Below, one piece after another: positions 1 through 10,191 of a stretch of 64,000 nt of DNA (position 1 is the first letter of the stretch; the number at the start of each line of letters is the position of its first letter). The position numbers were made by a program, and so were the translations under genes. A model generated the notes under the pieces. That model searched no databases, was not told the DNA's origin, and saw nothing but the letters and a program-made list of their open reading frames with translations. Origin of the DNA: CALGLS01 sp047626155 (GTDB lineage: Bacteria; Bacteroidota; Bacteroidia; Chitinophagales; Saprospiraceae); the NCBI GenBank assembly GCA_047626155.1, contig JBLHRR010000008.1:1-64000 (forward strand). The letters run 5' to 3'.

Positions 1-85
1 TATCCAAGGCTTTTGGTTTCGGCCCCAGAAAGTAAACGATCACTAACAATACCAGTAAAACGCTGAGTCTTTTTAACCACTTCAT
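1..85 (-). CDS. N-terminus of an exported or membrane-anchored protein (partial)
   Basis: Reading leftward from an ATG at 83-85, the frame stays open to the window edge and gives 28 residues. They start MKWLKR, continue with a strongly hydrophobic stretch (LSVLLVLLVIVYFLGP) and then turn polar (KPKALD). This is a typical N-terminal signal anchor or signal peptide. The product cannot be identified from this fragment. It begins 52 bp after the stop of the upstream VWA gene on the same strand, so the two may be co-transcribed. Confidence 0.55.
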   Translation of the reverse strand, partial: MKWLKRLSVLLVLLVIVYFLGPKPKALD

Positions 86-137
86 ATCTGTTTTTTTTAA
101 ATGTAATATTATTGTTGTAATTGTTGTGTTTAAGGTG

Positions 138-1268
138 TTACTTCCCCACAATTCCTTCCCTCCCCATCCATCCACGCACATCTTCTTTTTGAATTGCCGA
201 AGCCATTAACCCCGGAAATAAATCCGGTGTACAAGCGAATGCAGGAATGTCCAATGCAGTCATTGCTGCAGCTACGCCCTTGTCGTAGGACGGAGCCCCT
301 TTGTCACTCAAAGCCAGTAAGCAAATAAACTGAACTCCCGAAGACTTCACCCTCGCAATACGCCGAATCAATTCTTCCTCATTCCCACCTTCAAATAAAT
401 CACTGATCAATACCAAAATGGTGTCAGTAGGGTTGCGTACCAGTTTCTCAGCGTAAGCCAAGCCTTGATTTATATCTGTTCCACCTCCCATCTGGACCCC
501 AAAAAGCAAATCCACTGGATCATGTAATTCTTCTGTTAAGTCCACCACAGAAGTATCAAAAGCGACAAGGTGTGTTTTCAAGCTTCGTAAAGAAGCCATC
601 ACGGCAGCGAAGATACTGGAGTAAACCACAGAAGGCCCCATGGAACCACTTTGATCAATTAGTAAAATGACTTCGCGAAGTGCCTGTCCTTTTTTGCCAA
701 AGCCAAGAAGCTGCTCCGGAATAATGGTTTTATAATCAGCCTGATAATGTTTTAGGTTGTGACGAATGGTCTGATTCCAATCAATTTCGTTGTGCTTGGG
801 TCGCCGGTTGCGCACCATCCGACTAAGACTACCTTCAATGGCTTGCCGCATCGGATTACGAAGTTTTTTCTCTAGCTCTTCAACTACTTTTCTAACGACT
901 TCCTTCGCGGTCTGTCGTGTTTTGGCAGGCATTACTTTTTGTAAATTCAGAATAGTAGAAACGAGATGAACATCCATTTCAATGGTTTCCAATAACTCGG
1001 GTTCCAGTAAAAGGCGTTTCAAACCCAATCGGTCTAAAGCATCTTTCTGCATAACCTGAACCACGGAAGAAGGAAAATATTTTCGGATGTCCCCCAGCCA
1101 ACGATTGACATTTGGAGCCGAGCTACCAAGGTCCCCTTTACGATCAGTATCATAGAGCGCATCTAAGACATCGTCCATCTTTTGGTCGTCTTGCTCTAAC
1201 TCATATTCTTGAGTTGTATCAGATTTACTGCCTAGGATAAGGCGCCATTTACGAAGACGTTCGTCCAT
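138..1268 (-). CDS. CoxE-like VWA domain protein
   Basis: This 376-residue cytoplasmic protein has a C-terminal von Willebrand factor A domain with a complete metal-ion-dependent adhesion site: DQSGS at residues 205-209, Thr264 in GGGTD and Asp290 in LISD. The N-terminal 200 residues are helical and basic, with no signal peptide, as in CoxE-like VWA proteins. Such proteins are usually partnered with MoxR-type AAA+ ATPases and thought to help metal insertion or complex assembly. No MoxR gene is visible here, so it may lie beyond the left edge. The gene is divergent from the modular lipoprotein gene at 1504. The family assignment is firm; the client is unknown. Confidence 0.8.
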   Translation of the reverse strand: MDERLRKWRLILGSKSDTTQEYELEQDDQKMDDVLDALYDTDRKGDLGSSAPNVNRWLGDIRKYFPSSVVQVMQKDALDRLGLKRLLLEPELLETIEMDVHLVSTILNLQKVMPAKTRQTAKEVVRKVVEELEKKLRNPMRQAIEGSLSRMVRNRRPKHNEIDWNQTIRHNLKHYQADYKTIIPEQLLGFGKKGQALREVILLIDQSGSMGPSVVYSSIFAAVMASLRSLKTHLVAFDTSVVDLTEELHDPVDLLFGVQMGGGTDINQGLAYAEKLVRNPTDTILVLISDLFEGGNEEELIRRIARVKSSGVQFICLLALSDKGAPSYDKGVAAAMTALDIPAFACTPDLFPGLMASAIQKEDVRGWMGREGIVGK

Positions 1269-1503
1269 ATAGGAGAGGTTATTTTTTGTGTAGTAATAAA
1301 GGTAGTAATTCTACTTTTAAGATACGATACACTTTTCAAAAATAAAACCCTTCTTTGACAAATGATGTGCTTCCTAAAAAAGGACTGTTATTCTACTTTA
1401 ATCCCGTAAAAAACAAATCTCCCAACACAATCCCGTCAGAATAAAATTAATGACTACCTTAGTGTCATTCGACCATTTACTAACCAACTTATACAACCTT
1501 CAG

Positions 1504-4500
1504 ATGAAGCAAATCATTAAGCTGTTAATGGCCATGGTGCTCTTGACACTCCTCACTCAATGTACAAAAAAATCGAACAATTCAACTACTAATACTGTCA
1601 CAGCTGTTGACCACTTTGATGTCGATCGGCCACACAATCCTTGGGTATCCCGTTCCGTATTGGATGCGAAGCCCCGGATGATTACGCTTGCTCTTCATGA
1701 AGATGTTTGGGCCGCTTACCATACGGAGACCGGTGCGCTATATAAGGTGTGGAAAGGTTTCGTCAACTTTGATGGAGCAGTCTATACTACCTTTCATGGG
1801 CCACAACCAACCTCTCTCGGAAATGCTTGGTTTATCAATAAACACGAACAACCTTGGCGAACCCTAAGTGGCGGAAAAGAAAGTAAGCCAAGTGTTCAAT
1901 ATAAAGGACATCGCTTTTCGGATGGTAAGGTCATGCTAACATATGAGTTACAAATTGGAAATGGAAAGACGATTACCATCACAGAGCAGCCTGAGTTTAC
2001 GATGACAAAAGGAGGACTTGCTGGTTTCGAAAGAATTTTCACTACGACTAATGTCCCTGAAGGAGTTCAGGTAGTTTTATTGACCAATGCTAGTTCTTTA
2101 GCAACTAAAGAAAAAATAAGCACGGATGGAAAGTTAGAAATTGGAAAGACAGAAGAAGTAACCTTAGGTAAACTTTCTGGTGTTGCCGTTGATGGACGTT
2201 TGACTTTGAATAACAACGGGACTACATTTCTACGAACTACTTTCGTTAAAAATCCATTGATTGAAAATCCGAATAAAATGAATGAGGATGGTGAAGATAC
2301 AGAAGTGCCAAAAGGCTTCAGACTCATCGCCAAAAATGATTGTAAATCTTGCCACAATACTTACAAGAAAACAATAGGTCCTGCCTACCAGGATGTTGCT
2401 CGGAAGTACCGGGCTACAGAAGATAACGTTGCCATGCTTACGCAAAAAGTGATTAAGGGTGGTACCGGAATCTGGGGCAGTCAGATAATGAATGCGCACC
2501 CCGATGTACCGGCAGCGGATGTACTGGAGATGGTCACTTATATACTTTCACTTGATGCGGATGAAGAAGCGAAAACAGCAGCAGAACCTGAAAAAGTTTT
2601 CACAGCAAAAGATTATATAGCAGCTGCCAAGCCATTGGATACGGATGGGTTTTATCCGGGTACATTGACTAAAATATTTACCAATCGAAAAGGCACCTCC
2701 ACCGTTAAGCAGGTTATGAATATGACTAAGCCTTCCCACTATGGTGTATGGCCAATCGTTCATTCTGACGGCACCGATATGACCGGTCTGCAAGCTAACT
2801 TTGCGATGTTGATAAACGGATACATCAAAGTTCCGGAAGATAAGGTTTATCAATTTCGATTGATAAGCGATGATGGCTCCGCTTTTTATTTAAATGGAAA
2901 AGAGGCAATCAACAACGATGGCTTTCACGGATCCGATGCCGTTGATGGTTATCTGGCATTAAAGGCAGGGTTTCATGCATTTACCATCCCTTACTTTCAG
3001 GGAGAAGGTGGGAAATACATTTCTTTGCAATGGCGACCAAAAGGGACGTCGCTTTTCGAAAAAGTATCGAGGGCTTCCCTGTATCATCTACGGGAAGAAC
3101 AGGAGGACATTGTAGCGGCCTCTATTCCAATGGCAGTTGCCAGAAAAATTCCAGGAAACGGCTACAGCTTGTTAGGGGTACATCCATCTTATGATCTGTC
3201 ACAGGCGCGACCTAATGATTTCTTACCAAAAGTAGGAGGAATGGATTTTCTTTCTGATGGTCGAATGGTGGTTAGTACCTGGGATCCGGCGGGTTCTGTA
3301 TTTATCCTCGATGGCGTACAATCCGGCGATCCGGAAAAGATTACGGTAAAGACAATAGCTAAAGGTTTTGCAGAACCACTAGGAGTGAAAGTTGTAGACG
3401 ATGAAATCTACGTGATGCAAAAACAAGAGATGACGAAACTCATAGACTACAACGGTGATGACATTGCAGATGAATACCAAACGGTGAGTAACAAATGGGG
3501 GGTCTCCGGGAATTTCCATGAGTTCGGTTTCGGCTTGGCTTATAAAGACGATCACTTTTATGCTACGCTCGCAACGGCGATTAACCCTGGTGGTGCGAGT
3601 ACACAACCTCAGATTCAAGATCGTGGAAGAGTTGTAAAAGTTTCCCGAAAGGATGGAAGCACAGAATTGATTGGCTCAGGTTTGCGTACGCCAAACGGAG
3701 TAGGTTTGGGAGTAGATGACGAAATTTTCGTGGCAGATAATCAAGGAGATTGGTTGCCTGCTAGCAAAATCGTACACGTGAAAAAAGACGCTTGGTACGG
3801 TTCCCGCTCGGTAGATTTTGAAGGCACCGCAAATAAAAAGGAAACACTTCCGGTTGTTTGGTTACCTCAAGATGAAATTGGAAACTCACCAAGTATGCCG
3901 CTTGCGATTAATGATGGTCCGTACAAAGGTCAGATGATTCATGGAGAAGTAACACATGGTGGAGTGAAGCGTGTTTTTGTTGAAAAAATAAATGGAGAGT
4001 ATCAGGGTTGTGTATTCCGTTTTATTCAGGGCTTGGAAGCAGGCGTCAATCGAATGGTCTGGGGCCCAGATGGCGCTTTGTATGTAGGCGGAATTGGTAA
4101 CCCAGGAAATTGGTTACAAAATGGAAAACTTTGGTATGGTCTGCAACGGTTAAAATACAATGGAAATCCTGTGATGGAGATGTTAGCTATTCGTGCTAAA
4201 AGTAATGGTGTGGAGATCGAATTTACAGAACCATTACGCGAAGGAGAGGGCTGGGATGAAAAAAATTATCTAATAAAACAATGGTACTACAAGCCAACTG
4301 AAGATTATGGTGGGCCAAAAAAAGATTTAAAAAATCTAAGCATACTTTCTGTAAATATATCGAATGATCGAAAAAAAGTATTCTTGGAATTAGACGGTAT
4401 GAAAGAAGGCCATGTGGTTTATGTGAAATTGCAAAGTCCATTTATTAGTGACAAGGGTACGCAAATATGGGCTACAGAAGCTTGGTATACGCTAAACCAA

Positions 4501-5214
4501 ATTCCTGCAGGACAAGCAGGAATTAAAACTGCTGCTCCTGCAAAAGTAGAACACAACGAATTGACGGCTGCAGAGAAAGCTGCCGGCTACGAGTTGTTAT
4601 TCAATGGGGAAGATATGACGGGCTGGCGTAACTTTAGAAAACAAACCGTTGGCGAAAGCTGGATCATTGAAGACGGAGCCATTCACCTCAACGCTGTTCC
4701 ACGAGAAGATGGAGGCTGGCAGGTAAAAGACGGTGGCGATATAATGACAGATAAACCCTACGAGAACTATATCTACGAAATGGAATGGAAAATTTCCAAT
4801 TGTGGAAATAGTGGTATCATTTACAATGTCGTAGAATCTGAGGACTATGATTACGTTTGGCAAACAGGACCAGAGATGCAAATTCTCGATAATACCTGTC
4901 ATCCAGATAGTCGTTTCCCAACGCACCGTGCCGGTGATTTGTACGACATGATTGAGTGTAAATATGTTACCGTAAAACCTGCGGGCGAATGGAACAAGGT
5001 TCGGATTGTAAACAACAAAGGGCAGGTCGAGCATTGGCTCAATGGTTACAAAGTGGTTGAATTCGAAATGGGGAATGACAAATGGAATGAGATGATTGCT
5101 AAGAGTAAATTCAAAGAGATGAAAGGCTTTGGGCAGAAATTGGGAGGACATATTTCCTTACAAGATCATGGCGATAAGGTTTGGTTTAGAAACATTAAAA
5201 TTAAAGAATTGTAA
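1504..5214 (+). CDS. Modular haem c lipoprotein: PA14, sugar-dehydrogenase propeller and DUF1080
   Basis: I chose the ATG at 1504, because it starts a lipoprotein signal peptide (MKQIIKLL...LLTQC); an in-frame ATG at 1450 would precede it with 18 atypical residues. The product is 1236 residues. In order it has an N-terminal beta-rich region, a class I cytochrome c module with haem motif CKSCH at 280-284, a PA14 domain (about 380-530), a glucose/sorbosone dehydrogenase-like six-bladed propeller (about 570-890), and a C-terminal DUF1080/3-keto-disaccharide hydrolase domain (about 1025-1236, starting at LLFNGEDMTGW). DUF1080 enzymes act on 3-keto-glycosides. The likely role is oxidation and cleavage of a glycoside at the cell envelope, with electrons leaving through haem. 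The MFS transporter, ThuA fusion, Gfo/Idh/MocA and isomerase genes follow on the same strand. The substrate is unknown. Confidence 0.85.
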   Translation: MKQIIKLLMAMVLLTLLTQCTKKSNNSTTNTVTAVDHFDVDRPHNPWVSRSVLDAKPRMITLALHEDVWAAYHTETGALYKVWKGFVNFDGAVYTTFHGPQPTSLGNAWFINKHEQPWRTLSGGKESKPSVQYKGHRFSDGKVMLTYELQIGNGKTITITEQPEFTMTKGGLAGFERIFTTTNVPEGVQVVLLTNASSLATKEKISTDGKLEIGKTEEVTLGKLSGVAVDGRLTLNNNGTTFLRTTFVKNPLIENPNKMNEDGEDTEVPKGFRLIAKNDCKSCHNTYKKTIGPAYQDVARKYRATEDNVAMLTQKVIKGGTGIWGSQIMNAHPDVPAADVLEMVTYILSLDADEEAKTAAEPEKVFTAKDYIAAAKPLDTDGFYPGTLTKIFTNRKGTSTVKQVMNMTKPSHYGVWPIVHSDGTDMTGLQANFAMLINGYIKVPEDKVYQFRLISDDGSAFYLNGKEAINNDGFHGSDAVDGYLALKAGFHAFTIPYFQGEGGKYISLQWRPKGTSLFEKVSRASLYHLREEQEDIVAASIPMAVARKIPGNGYSLLGVHPSYDLSQARPNDFLPKVGGMDFLSDGRMVVSTWDPAGSVFILDGVQSGDPEKITVKTIAKGFAEPLGVKVVDDEIYVMQKQEMTKLIDYNGDDIADEYQTVSNKWGVSGNFHEFGFGLAYKDDHFYATLATAINPGGASTQPQIQDRGRVVKVSRKDGSTELIGSGLRTPNGVGLGVDDEIFVADNQGDWLPASKIVHVKKDAWYGSRSVDFEGTANKKETLPVVWLPQDEIGNSPSMPLAINDGPYKGQMIHGEVTHGGVKRVFVEKINGEYQGCVFRFIQGLEAGVNRMVWGPDGALYVGGIGNPGNWLQNGKLWYGLQRLKYNGNPVMEMLAIRAKSNGVEIEFTEPLREGEGWDEKNYLIKQWYYKPTEDYGGPKKDLKNLSILSVNISNDRKKVFLELDGMKEGHVVYVKLQSPFISDKGTQIWATEAWYTLNQIPAGQAGIKTAAPAKVEHNELTAAEKAAGYELLFNGEDMTGWRNFRKQTVGESWIIEDGAIHLNAVPREDGGWQVKDGGDIMTDKPYENYIYEMEWKISNCGNSGIIYNVVESEDYDYVWQTGPEMQILDNTCHPDSRFPTHRAGDLYDMIECKYVTVKPAGEWNKVRIVNNKGQVEHWLNGYKVVEFEMGNDKWNEMIAKSKFKEMKGFGQKLGGHISLQDHGDKVWFRNIKIKEL

Positions 5215-5232
5215 TTATTCAGCTTTTAGCAG

Positions 5233-5293
5233 ATGGCAGTTAGCCTCCCACTATCGTACGTTATAGGGAGGGAAGCTAGCTGCTAACTGCCAT
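5233..5293. repeat. Intergenic long-stem inverted repeat
   Basis: Twelve-base arms ATGGCAGTTAGC (5233-5244) and GCTAACTGCCAT (5282-5293) are perfect complements. They enclose a smaller CTCCC/GGGAG stem. The element sits between the PA14/DUF1080 gene and the transporter gene. There is no U-tract, so it is not a classical terminator. It may stabilise or process the polycistronic mRNA. Confidence 0.6.
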
Positions 5294-5329
5294 TGCAGAA
5301 CCACTTAACAAAACGAAATAACACTAATT

Positions 5330-6553
5330 ATGAAATCAAGTACAAAAGCACAGTTGTCTGTCATGATGTTTCTGGAGTTTTTTATCTGGGGCGGCTGGTT
5401 TGTGACGATGGGAACTTTTCTGGGAAAAAATTTGGGAGCATCAGGTGCACAGATCGGGCAGGCATATTCGACGCAATCCTGGGGAGCGATCATTGCTCCT
5501 TTTATTATTGGTTTAATTGCTGACCGATACTTTAATGCAGAAAAAATTCTTGGCGTATTACATTTATTAGGCGCTGGCTTAATGTATATGATGTTTCAGT
5601 CGGAAGACTTTGGGGGCTTTTATATTTTCGTATTGGCTTATATGATTATTTATATGCCGACCCTGGCTTTGGTCAACTCTGTTTCTTTTAATCAAATGAC
5701 AGACCCGACAAAAGAGTTTGCACACATCAGGGTTTGGGGAACGATTGGTTGGATTCTCGCAGGACTGGCGATTAGCTTTGCTTTCCACTGGGATTCAGAA
5801 GCGGCTATTAATGAAGGCTTGTTGAGAAATACCTTTTTGATGGTGGCTGGAGCTTCAGGAATACTAGGGCTCTTGAGCTTTACCTTACCTAAAACACCAC
5901 CAACTGCGGATAAAAGTAATGTTAGCATTTCCAGTATTCTTGGATTGGATGCATTGAAATTATTAAAAGATAGAAACTTCTTGGTGTTCTTTATTTCTTC
6001 TATTTTGATTTGTATTCCATTGGCATTTTATTACTCTCAAGCAAATCCATTTTTAGTAGAAGTTGGAGTTGAAAACGCAACAGGTAAAATGACTATTGGC
6101 CAGGGATCAGAAGTCTTATTTATGCTACTGTTGCCATTTTTCTTCAAGCGTTTTGGTATCAAATGGACTTTGATCGTAGGGATGTTGGCTTGGACACTAC
6201 GTTATTTATTATTTGCTTATGGAGCAGAAGGGGAGGCTGGTTTTATGCTCATTCTTGGTATTGGCTTACACGGAATTTGCTACGACTTCTTCTTTGTCTC
6301 TGGTCAAATTTATACCGATTCAAAAGCTGGTCAACATGTGAAAAGTGCAGCACAAGGCCTCATCACTTTAGCAACATATGGACTGGGAATGCTCATTGGT
6401 TTCTGGGTAGCTGGAAAAATTACAGATCAACATTTACTATCTGAAGGCTTGCACAATTGGAAAGCCATTTGGACCTGGCCGGCTATTTTTGCAGGAGTAG
6501 TAATGGTACTCTTCTTTTTGTTCTTTAAGAATGAAAAAGTGGAATATGAATAA
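5330..6553 (+). CDS. MFS transporter, nucleoside:H+ symporter (NupG-like) family
   Basis: This 407-residue polytopic inner-membrane protein has about twelve hydrophobic segments. Family hallmarks are the N-terminal FLEFFIWGGWFVTMG segment and the FAHIRVWGTIGW segment near residues 125-140. In Bacteroidota, members of this family are often found in sugar, nucleoside or inositol catabolic clusters, so the family name does not fix the substrate. It lies between two haem-containing sugar-dehydrogenase fusions, which suggests import of a product made by them (inference). The next gene starts 29 bp downstream, so the two are probably co-transcribed. Confidence 0.85.
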   Translation: MKSSTKAQLSVMMFLEFFIWGGWFVTMGTFLGKNLGASGAQIGQAYSTQSWGAIIAPFIIGLIADRYFNAEKILGVLHLLGAGLMYMMFQSEDFGGFYIFVLAYMIIYMPTLALVNSVSFNQMTDPTKEFAHIRVWGTIGWILAGLAISFAFHWDSEAAINEGLLRNTFLMVAGASGILGLLSFTLPKTPPTADKSNVSISSILGLDALKLLKDRNFLVFFISSILICIPLAFYYSQANPFLVEVGVENATGKMTIGQGSEVLFMLLLPFFFKRFGIKWTLIVGMLAWTLRYLLFAYGAEGEAGFMLILGIGLHGICYDFFFVSGQIYTDSKAGQHVKSAAQGLITLATYGLGMLIGFWVAGKITDQHLLSEGLHNWKAIWTWPAIFAGVVMVLFFLFFKNEKVEYE

Positions 6554-6582
6554 TACTGAGAATTAATATCATTGTAAACACT

Positions 6583-9500
6583 ATGAATAAAGCCGTTTTT
6601 CTCTTCCTGATATTGAGTGGTGTATTGTGCTCTTCTTGCGCGGAAAAAAGAACGCCTAAAGTTTTGGTTTTTTCCAAAACGGCTGGCTTTCGACATTCCT
6701 CCATAGATGTAGGAAAAGCTGCCATTCAAAAATTGGGAAAGGAAAACGGCTTTCTTGTTGATACTACGGAGAACAGTAAGCTCTTTACAGAAGCGAATTT
6801 AAAACAATATGCTTCCGTTGTCTTTTTAAATACAACAGGGGATGTATTGGATTATATTCAACAGGCAGATTTTGAACGATATATTCAGGCAGGCGGCGGT
6901 TTTGTCGGAGTGCATTCGGCGGCAGACACAGAGTATGATTGGATTTGGTTTGGAAAATTAATTGGTGGCTACTTTAATGGGCATCCGAAAATTCAGGATG
7001 CCGAAATTAAAGTACTGCATAAGAACCACCCGTCCACAAAGATGCTTCCAGAAACCTGGTCGCGCACAGATGAATGGTACAATTATAAATCTTTAAACGG
7101 AGATGTAACTACATTGTTGAACTTGGATGAGTCAACTTACGAAGGCGGGAAGAACGGAAAAGACCATCCCATAGCTTGGTACCACGAATTTGACGGCGGT
7201 AGATCTTTCTACACCGGTGGCGGCCATACAGAAGAAAGCTACAGCGAAGCACTCTTTCTACAACACCTTCTTGGCGGTATCCAATACACCATGGGCGATG
7301 ACAAAAGAAACTATGGCCAAGCTCATTTCGAACGAGTCCCTGAGGAGAGTCGTTTTGTGAAAACAGTGTTGGCAAGGAACCTGTTTGAACCAATGGAACT
7401 GGATATTTTACCAGATGGGAAAATATTATTCATAGAACGAAAAGGGCGAATAAAGCTTTATGATCCTAAGTCAGAACTCATGGATTCTATAACCATGCTT
7501 CCCGTTTATTTCAGGTTGGAAGATGGATTGCTGGGGCTGGCTATTGATCCAAATTATAAGGAAAATAAATGGATCTATCTTTTCTATTCCCCAGTTGGTG
7601 AAGAAGATAAGCAACATATTTCCCGATTTGTATTCGATGGTGACAGCCTTGATTATGCTTCTGAAGAAGTAGTGTTAGAAATAAAGAAACAGCGAAAGCG
7701 ATGCTGCCACTCCGGTGGGTCTTTAGAATTTGGTCCTAATGGAAATTTATTTATTACAGTAGGAGATGATACGGACCCCTTCAGTTCCAACGGCTTCGCT
7801 CCGATTGATGAACAAGAAGGTAGGAAATATTGGGATGCGCAACGTACCTCCGGAAACACAAATGACCTTCGCGGAAAAATTCTACGTATCAAACCTTTAG
7901 CCGACGGAACCTACGCAATTCCAGAGGGCAATCTTTTCCCAAAAGGAACCCCCGACACCAGGCCGGAGATTTACATCATGGGCTGTCGCAACCCTTTTCG
8001 GATGGGTATCGATAATAAGACCGGTCACATTTATTGGGGAGACGTAGGTCCGGATGCGGGAACGGATGCTGAAGACCGAGGCCCAATGGGCTATGATGAA
8101 GTTAATCAAGCAAGGGAGGCGGGTAATTTTGGATGGCCTTACTTTCGTGGAAATGAAAAAACTTATTATGACTATGATTTTGCCCGAGAGGAAACTAAAG
8201 AATTATTTAATCCTAAAAAACCAATAAACGATTCTCCAAATAACACAGGACTTACAGAACTCCCTCCTTTCAATCCATCCATGATTTGGTATTCTTATGA
8301 CCGCTCAAAAGCTTTCCCCTGGGTCGGAGCCGGAGGAAAGAACCCAATGGCAGGTCCCGTTTTTCATAGCGATGCTTATGAGAGTGATTCTAAGCTTCCT
8401 GACTTTTTCGATGGACGTTTGTTTATTTATGAATGGATGCGGCATTGGATTTATACCATAAAATTTGACTCCACAGGAGCACCCCTAAAAATTGATCCTT
8501 TCATGCAGGATAAAACTTTTTCCCGACCAATGGATATGGTGTTCGGACCCGATGGCCAGTTGTACATGTTAGAGTATGGTGAACTATGGTATGCCCGAAA
8601 TATGGATGCACGTTTGGTTCGAATAGATTTTGTAAAAGGAAATAGAAGACCAGTAGCTCAAATAGAAGCCAGTAAAACAGTGGGCGGCGCACCGATGTCA
8701 GTTATTTTTTCTTCCGAGAAAAGTTACGATTTTGATGAAGACAAATTAAAGTACGAATGGAGTTTTGGGGACGGGAGCCCTGCCAATCATACCGCTTACC
8801 CCAGTCATACTTTTTCTAAACCCGGAATATATACGGTAACCTTAACAGTGACGGATGTTGAAGGTCAGCGTTCAAAAGCCAAGCAGGAAATTCAGGTCGG
8901 AAACGAAAGTCCGGATATCGCATTTTCCTTGGAAGGTAATCGTAGTTTTTACTGGGACAACCGAAGTTTTGATTATGAGGTAGAGTTGTCAGATCTTGAA
9001 GACGGCTCCTTAGAGAAAGGCCAAATTGCAGAAGATAAAGTCCTGGTCTCAATGGAATATTTTCCAGATGGTCTCGATTTTATAATTTCTGCAGAGGGTC
9101 ATCAGCTACCTAACTATAACAGTAAGCCTACAGCTCGAAAAATAATAGATAGCTCTGATTGTAAAAGTTGTCACGCTGCAAATAAAAAAGTAAATGGTCC
9201 CAGTTATATGGATATTTCCAAACGATATAAAGACAAAGAAGGGAGCCTCAATATTCTAAGTAAAAGTATCCTCGAAGGCACTTCTGGAAAATGGGGAACC
9301 ACCGCTATGGTGGCACATCCGATGCTTACAAAAAAAGAAGCCACTGAAATAGCAGATTATATTTTGTCCTTTAGCGAAGCGAAAAAAGAGATTTCCAAAT
9401 TCCCAATTAAAGGAAAATACATTACTAAAGAGCATATGGGGCAAAAAGAAAAGGAGGAAGAAGAAAAAGGAACCTACCTTTTAATGGCAAGTTATACCGA

Positions 9501-9936
9501 TCAGGGAAATGAAAAAATAAAGTCCATCACCGTACGGGAACAAATCCTGCTTCGGGATACCAAAATGAAAGCTGGTGATTATGATGAGTCGACTGGAGGT
9601 ATAAGACCTGACCACGCAAATGCTATTCTCGATATTTACAATGGAAGCCATGTGGTATATAAGAACTTGGATTTGACTAGTATTACTTCCATCGATTTGG
9701 ATTTTTGGTTAAGAGAGAATCGAGATTTTGGAGGAGCTGTAGAAGCAAGAATAGATGCAAAGGATGGCCCTTCGCTCGGTAGCAGTCAAATAGAAGAAAA
9801 CGGTCAGAGTACCATAGACTTTGAGCCAGTAAAAGGAATGCATGATTTGTATTTGCTCTTTTCTTCTTCAAAAGGAAATGACAAACAGGTGGCGGTTTTG
9901 AAAACGCTGGACTTTGTTCCCGAAGGACTTCAATAA
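6583..9936 (+). CDS. Modular lipoprotein: ThuA, sugar-dehydrogenase propeller, PKD, cytochrome c, CBM6-like
   Basis: The 1117-residue product starts with a lipoprotein signal (MNKAVFLFLILSGVLCSSC, Cys19). The order is a ThuA/trehalose-utilisation domain (about 22-240, KVLVFSKTAGFRHSS and GFVGVHSAADTEYDW), a PQQ-type glucose/sorbosone dehydrogenase propeller (about 264-683), a PKD domain (about 688-773), a cytochrome c module with haem motif CKSCH starting at residue 860, and a C-terminal CBM6-like beta-sandwich (about 950-1115). It is probably tethered at the outer membrane and oxidises a carbohydrate bound by the PKD/CBM6 part, passing electrons to haem. The ThuA fold resembles glutamine amidotransferases but its chemistry here is unknown. 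The haem module closely resembles that of the gene at 1504. Related ThuA-dehydrogenase fusions are common in Bacteroidota. Confidence 0.87.
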   Translation: MNKAVFLFLILSGVLCSSCAEKRTPKVLVFSKTAGFRHSSIDVGKAAIQKLGKENGFLVDTTENSKLFTEANLKQYASVVFLNTTGDVLDYIQQADFERYIQAGGGFVGVHSAADTEYDWIWFGKLIGGYFNGHPKIQDAEIKVLHKNHPSTKMLPETWSRTDEWYNYKSLNGDVTTLLNLDESTYEGGKNGKDHPIAWYHEFDGGRSFYTGGGHTEESYSEALFLQHLLGGIQYTMGDDKRNYGQAHFERVPEESRFVKTVLARNLFEPMELDILPDGKILFIERKGRIKLYDPKSELMDSITMLPVYFRLEDGLLGLAIDPNYKENKWIYLFYSPVGEEDKQHISRFVFDGDSLDYASEEVVLEIKKQRKRCCHSGGSLEFGPNGNLFITVGDDTDPFSSNGFAPIDEQEGRKYWDAQRTSGNTNDLRGKILRIKPLADGTYAIPEGNLFPKGTPDTRPEIYIMGCRNPFRMGIDNKTGHIYWGDVGPDAGTDAEDRGPMGYDEVNQAREAGNFGWPYFRGNEKTYYDYDFAREETKELFNPKKPINDSPNNTGLTELPPFNPSMIWYSYDRSKAFPWVGAGGKNPMAGPVFHSDAYESDSKLPDFFDGRLFIYEWMRHWIYTIKFDSTGAPLKIDPFMQDKTFSRPMDMVFGPDGQLYMLEYGELWYARNMDARLVRIDFVKGNRRPVAQIEASKTVGGAPMSVIFSSEKSYDFDEDKLKYEWSFGDGSPANHTAYPSHTFSKPGIYTVTLTVTDVEGQRSKAKQEIQVGNESPDIAFSLEGNRSFYWDNRSFDYEVELSDLEDGSLEKGQIAEDKVLVSMEYFPDGLDFIISAEGHQLPNYNSKPTARKIIDSSDCKSCHAANKKVNGPSYMDISKRYKDKEGSLNILSKSILEGTSGKWGTTAMVAHPMLTKKEATEIADYILSFSEAKKEISKFPIKGKYITKEHMGQKEKEEEEKGTYLLMASYTDQGNEKIKSITVREQILLRDTKMKAGDYDESTGGIRPDHANAILDIYNGSHVVYKNLDLTSITSIDLDFWLRENRDFGGAVEARIDAKDGPSLGSSQIEENGQSTIDFEPVKGMHDLYLLFSSSKGNDKQVAVLKTLDFVPEGLQ

Positions 9937-10064
9937 CCAAAATGTTCCAGCCACTACACTTCTATTGATCTGGCAAAATACAGTCACACTAAATTATAAC
10001 AATAAGCAAGCTATAACTGTTACGTTGTTAATTAATTTGATAAGTAACAACGAAAAATTAAATC

Positions 10065-10143
10065 CCGATTTGGAAACAATTATGTAAATCAAAACGACCA
10101 CAGCGAGAGTGGTTTACATAATTGTTTCCACGAAAAAAATCGG
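10065..10143. repeat. Long nested hairpin upstream of msrA
   Basis: Arms of 18 bases at 10071-10088 and 10113-10130 are perfect reverse complements (TGGAAACAATTATGTAAA). Inside them is a second stem, ACCAC (10097-10101) with GTGGT (10109-10113, sharing the end of the outer arm). An offset CCGATT/AATCGG pair extends the stem outward. No T-run follows on either strand. The structure lies in a 255-bp gap between the ThuA fusion and msrA. It could be an attenuator, an RNA-stability element or a miniature inverted-repeat relic. Confidence 0.65.
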
Positions 10144-10191
10144 AAAATTATTTTTAGTGTAATACTAATGTAATATTTAAAATAAAACGCA

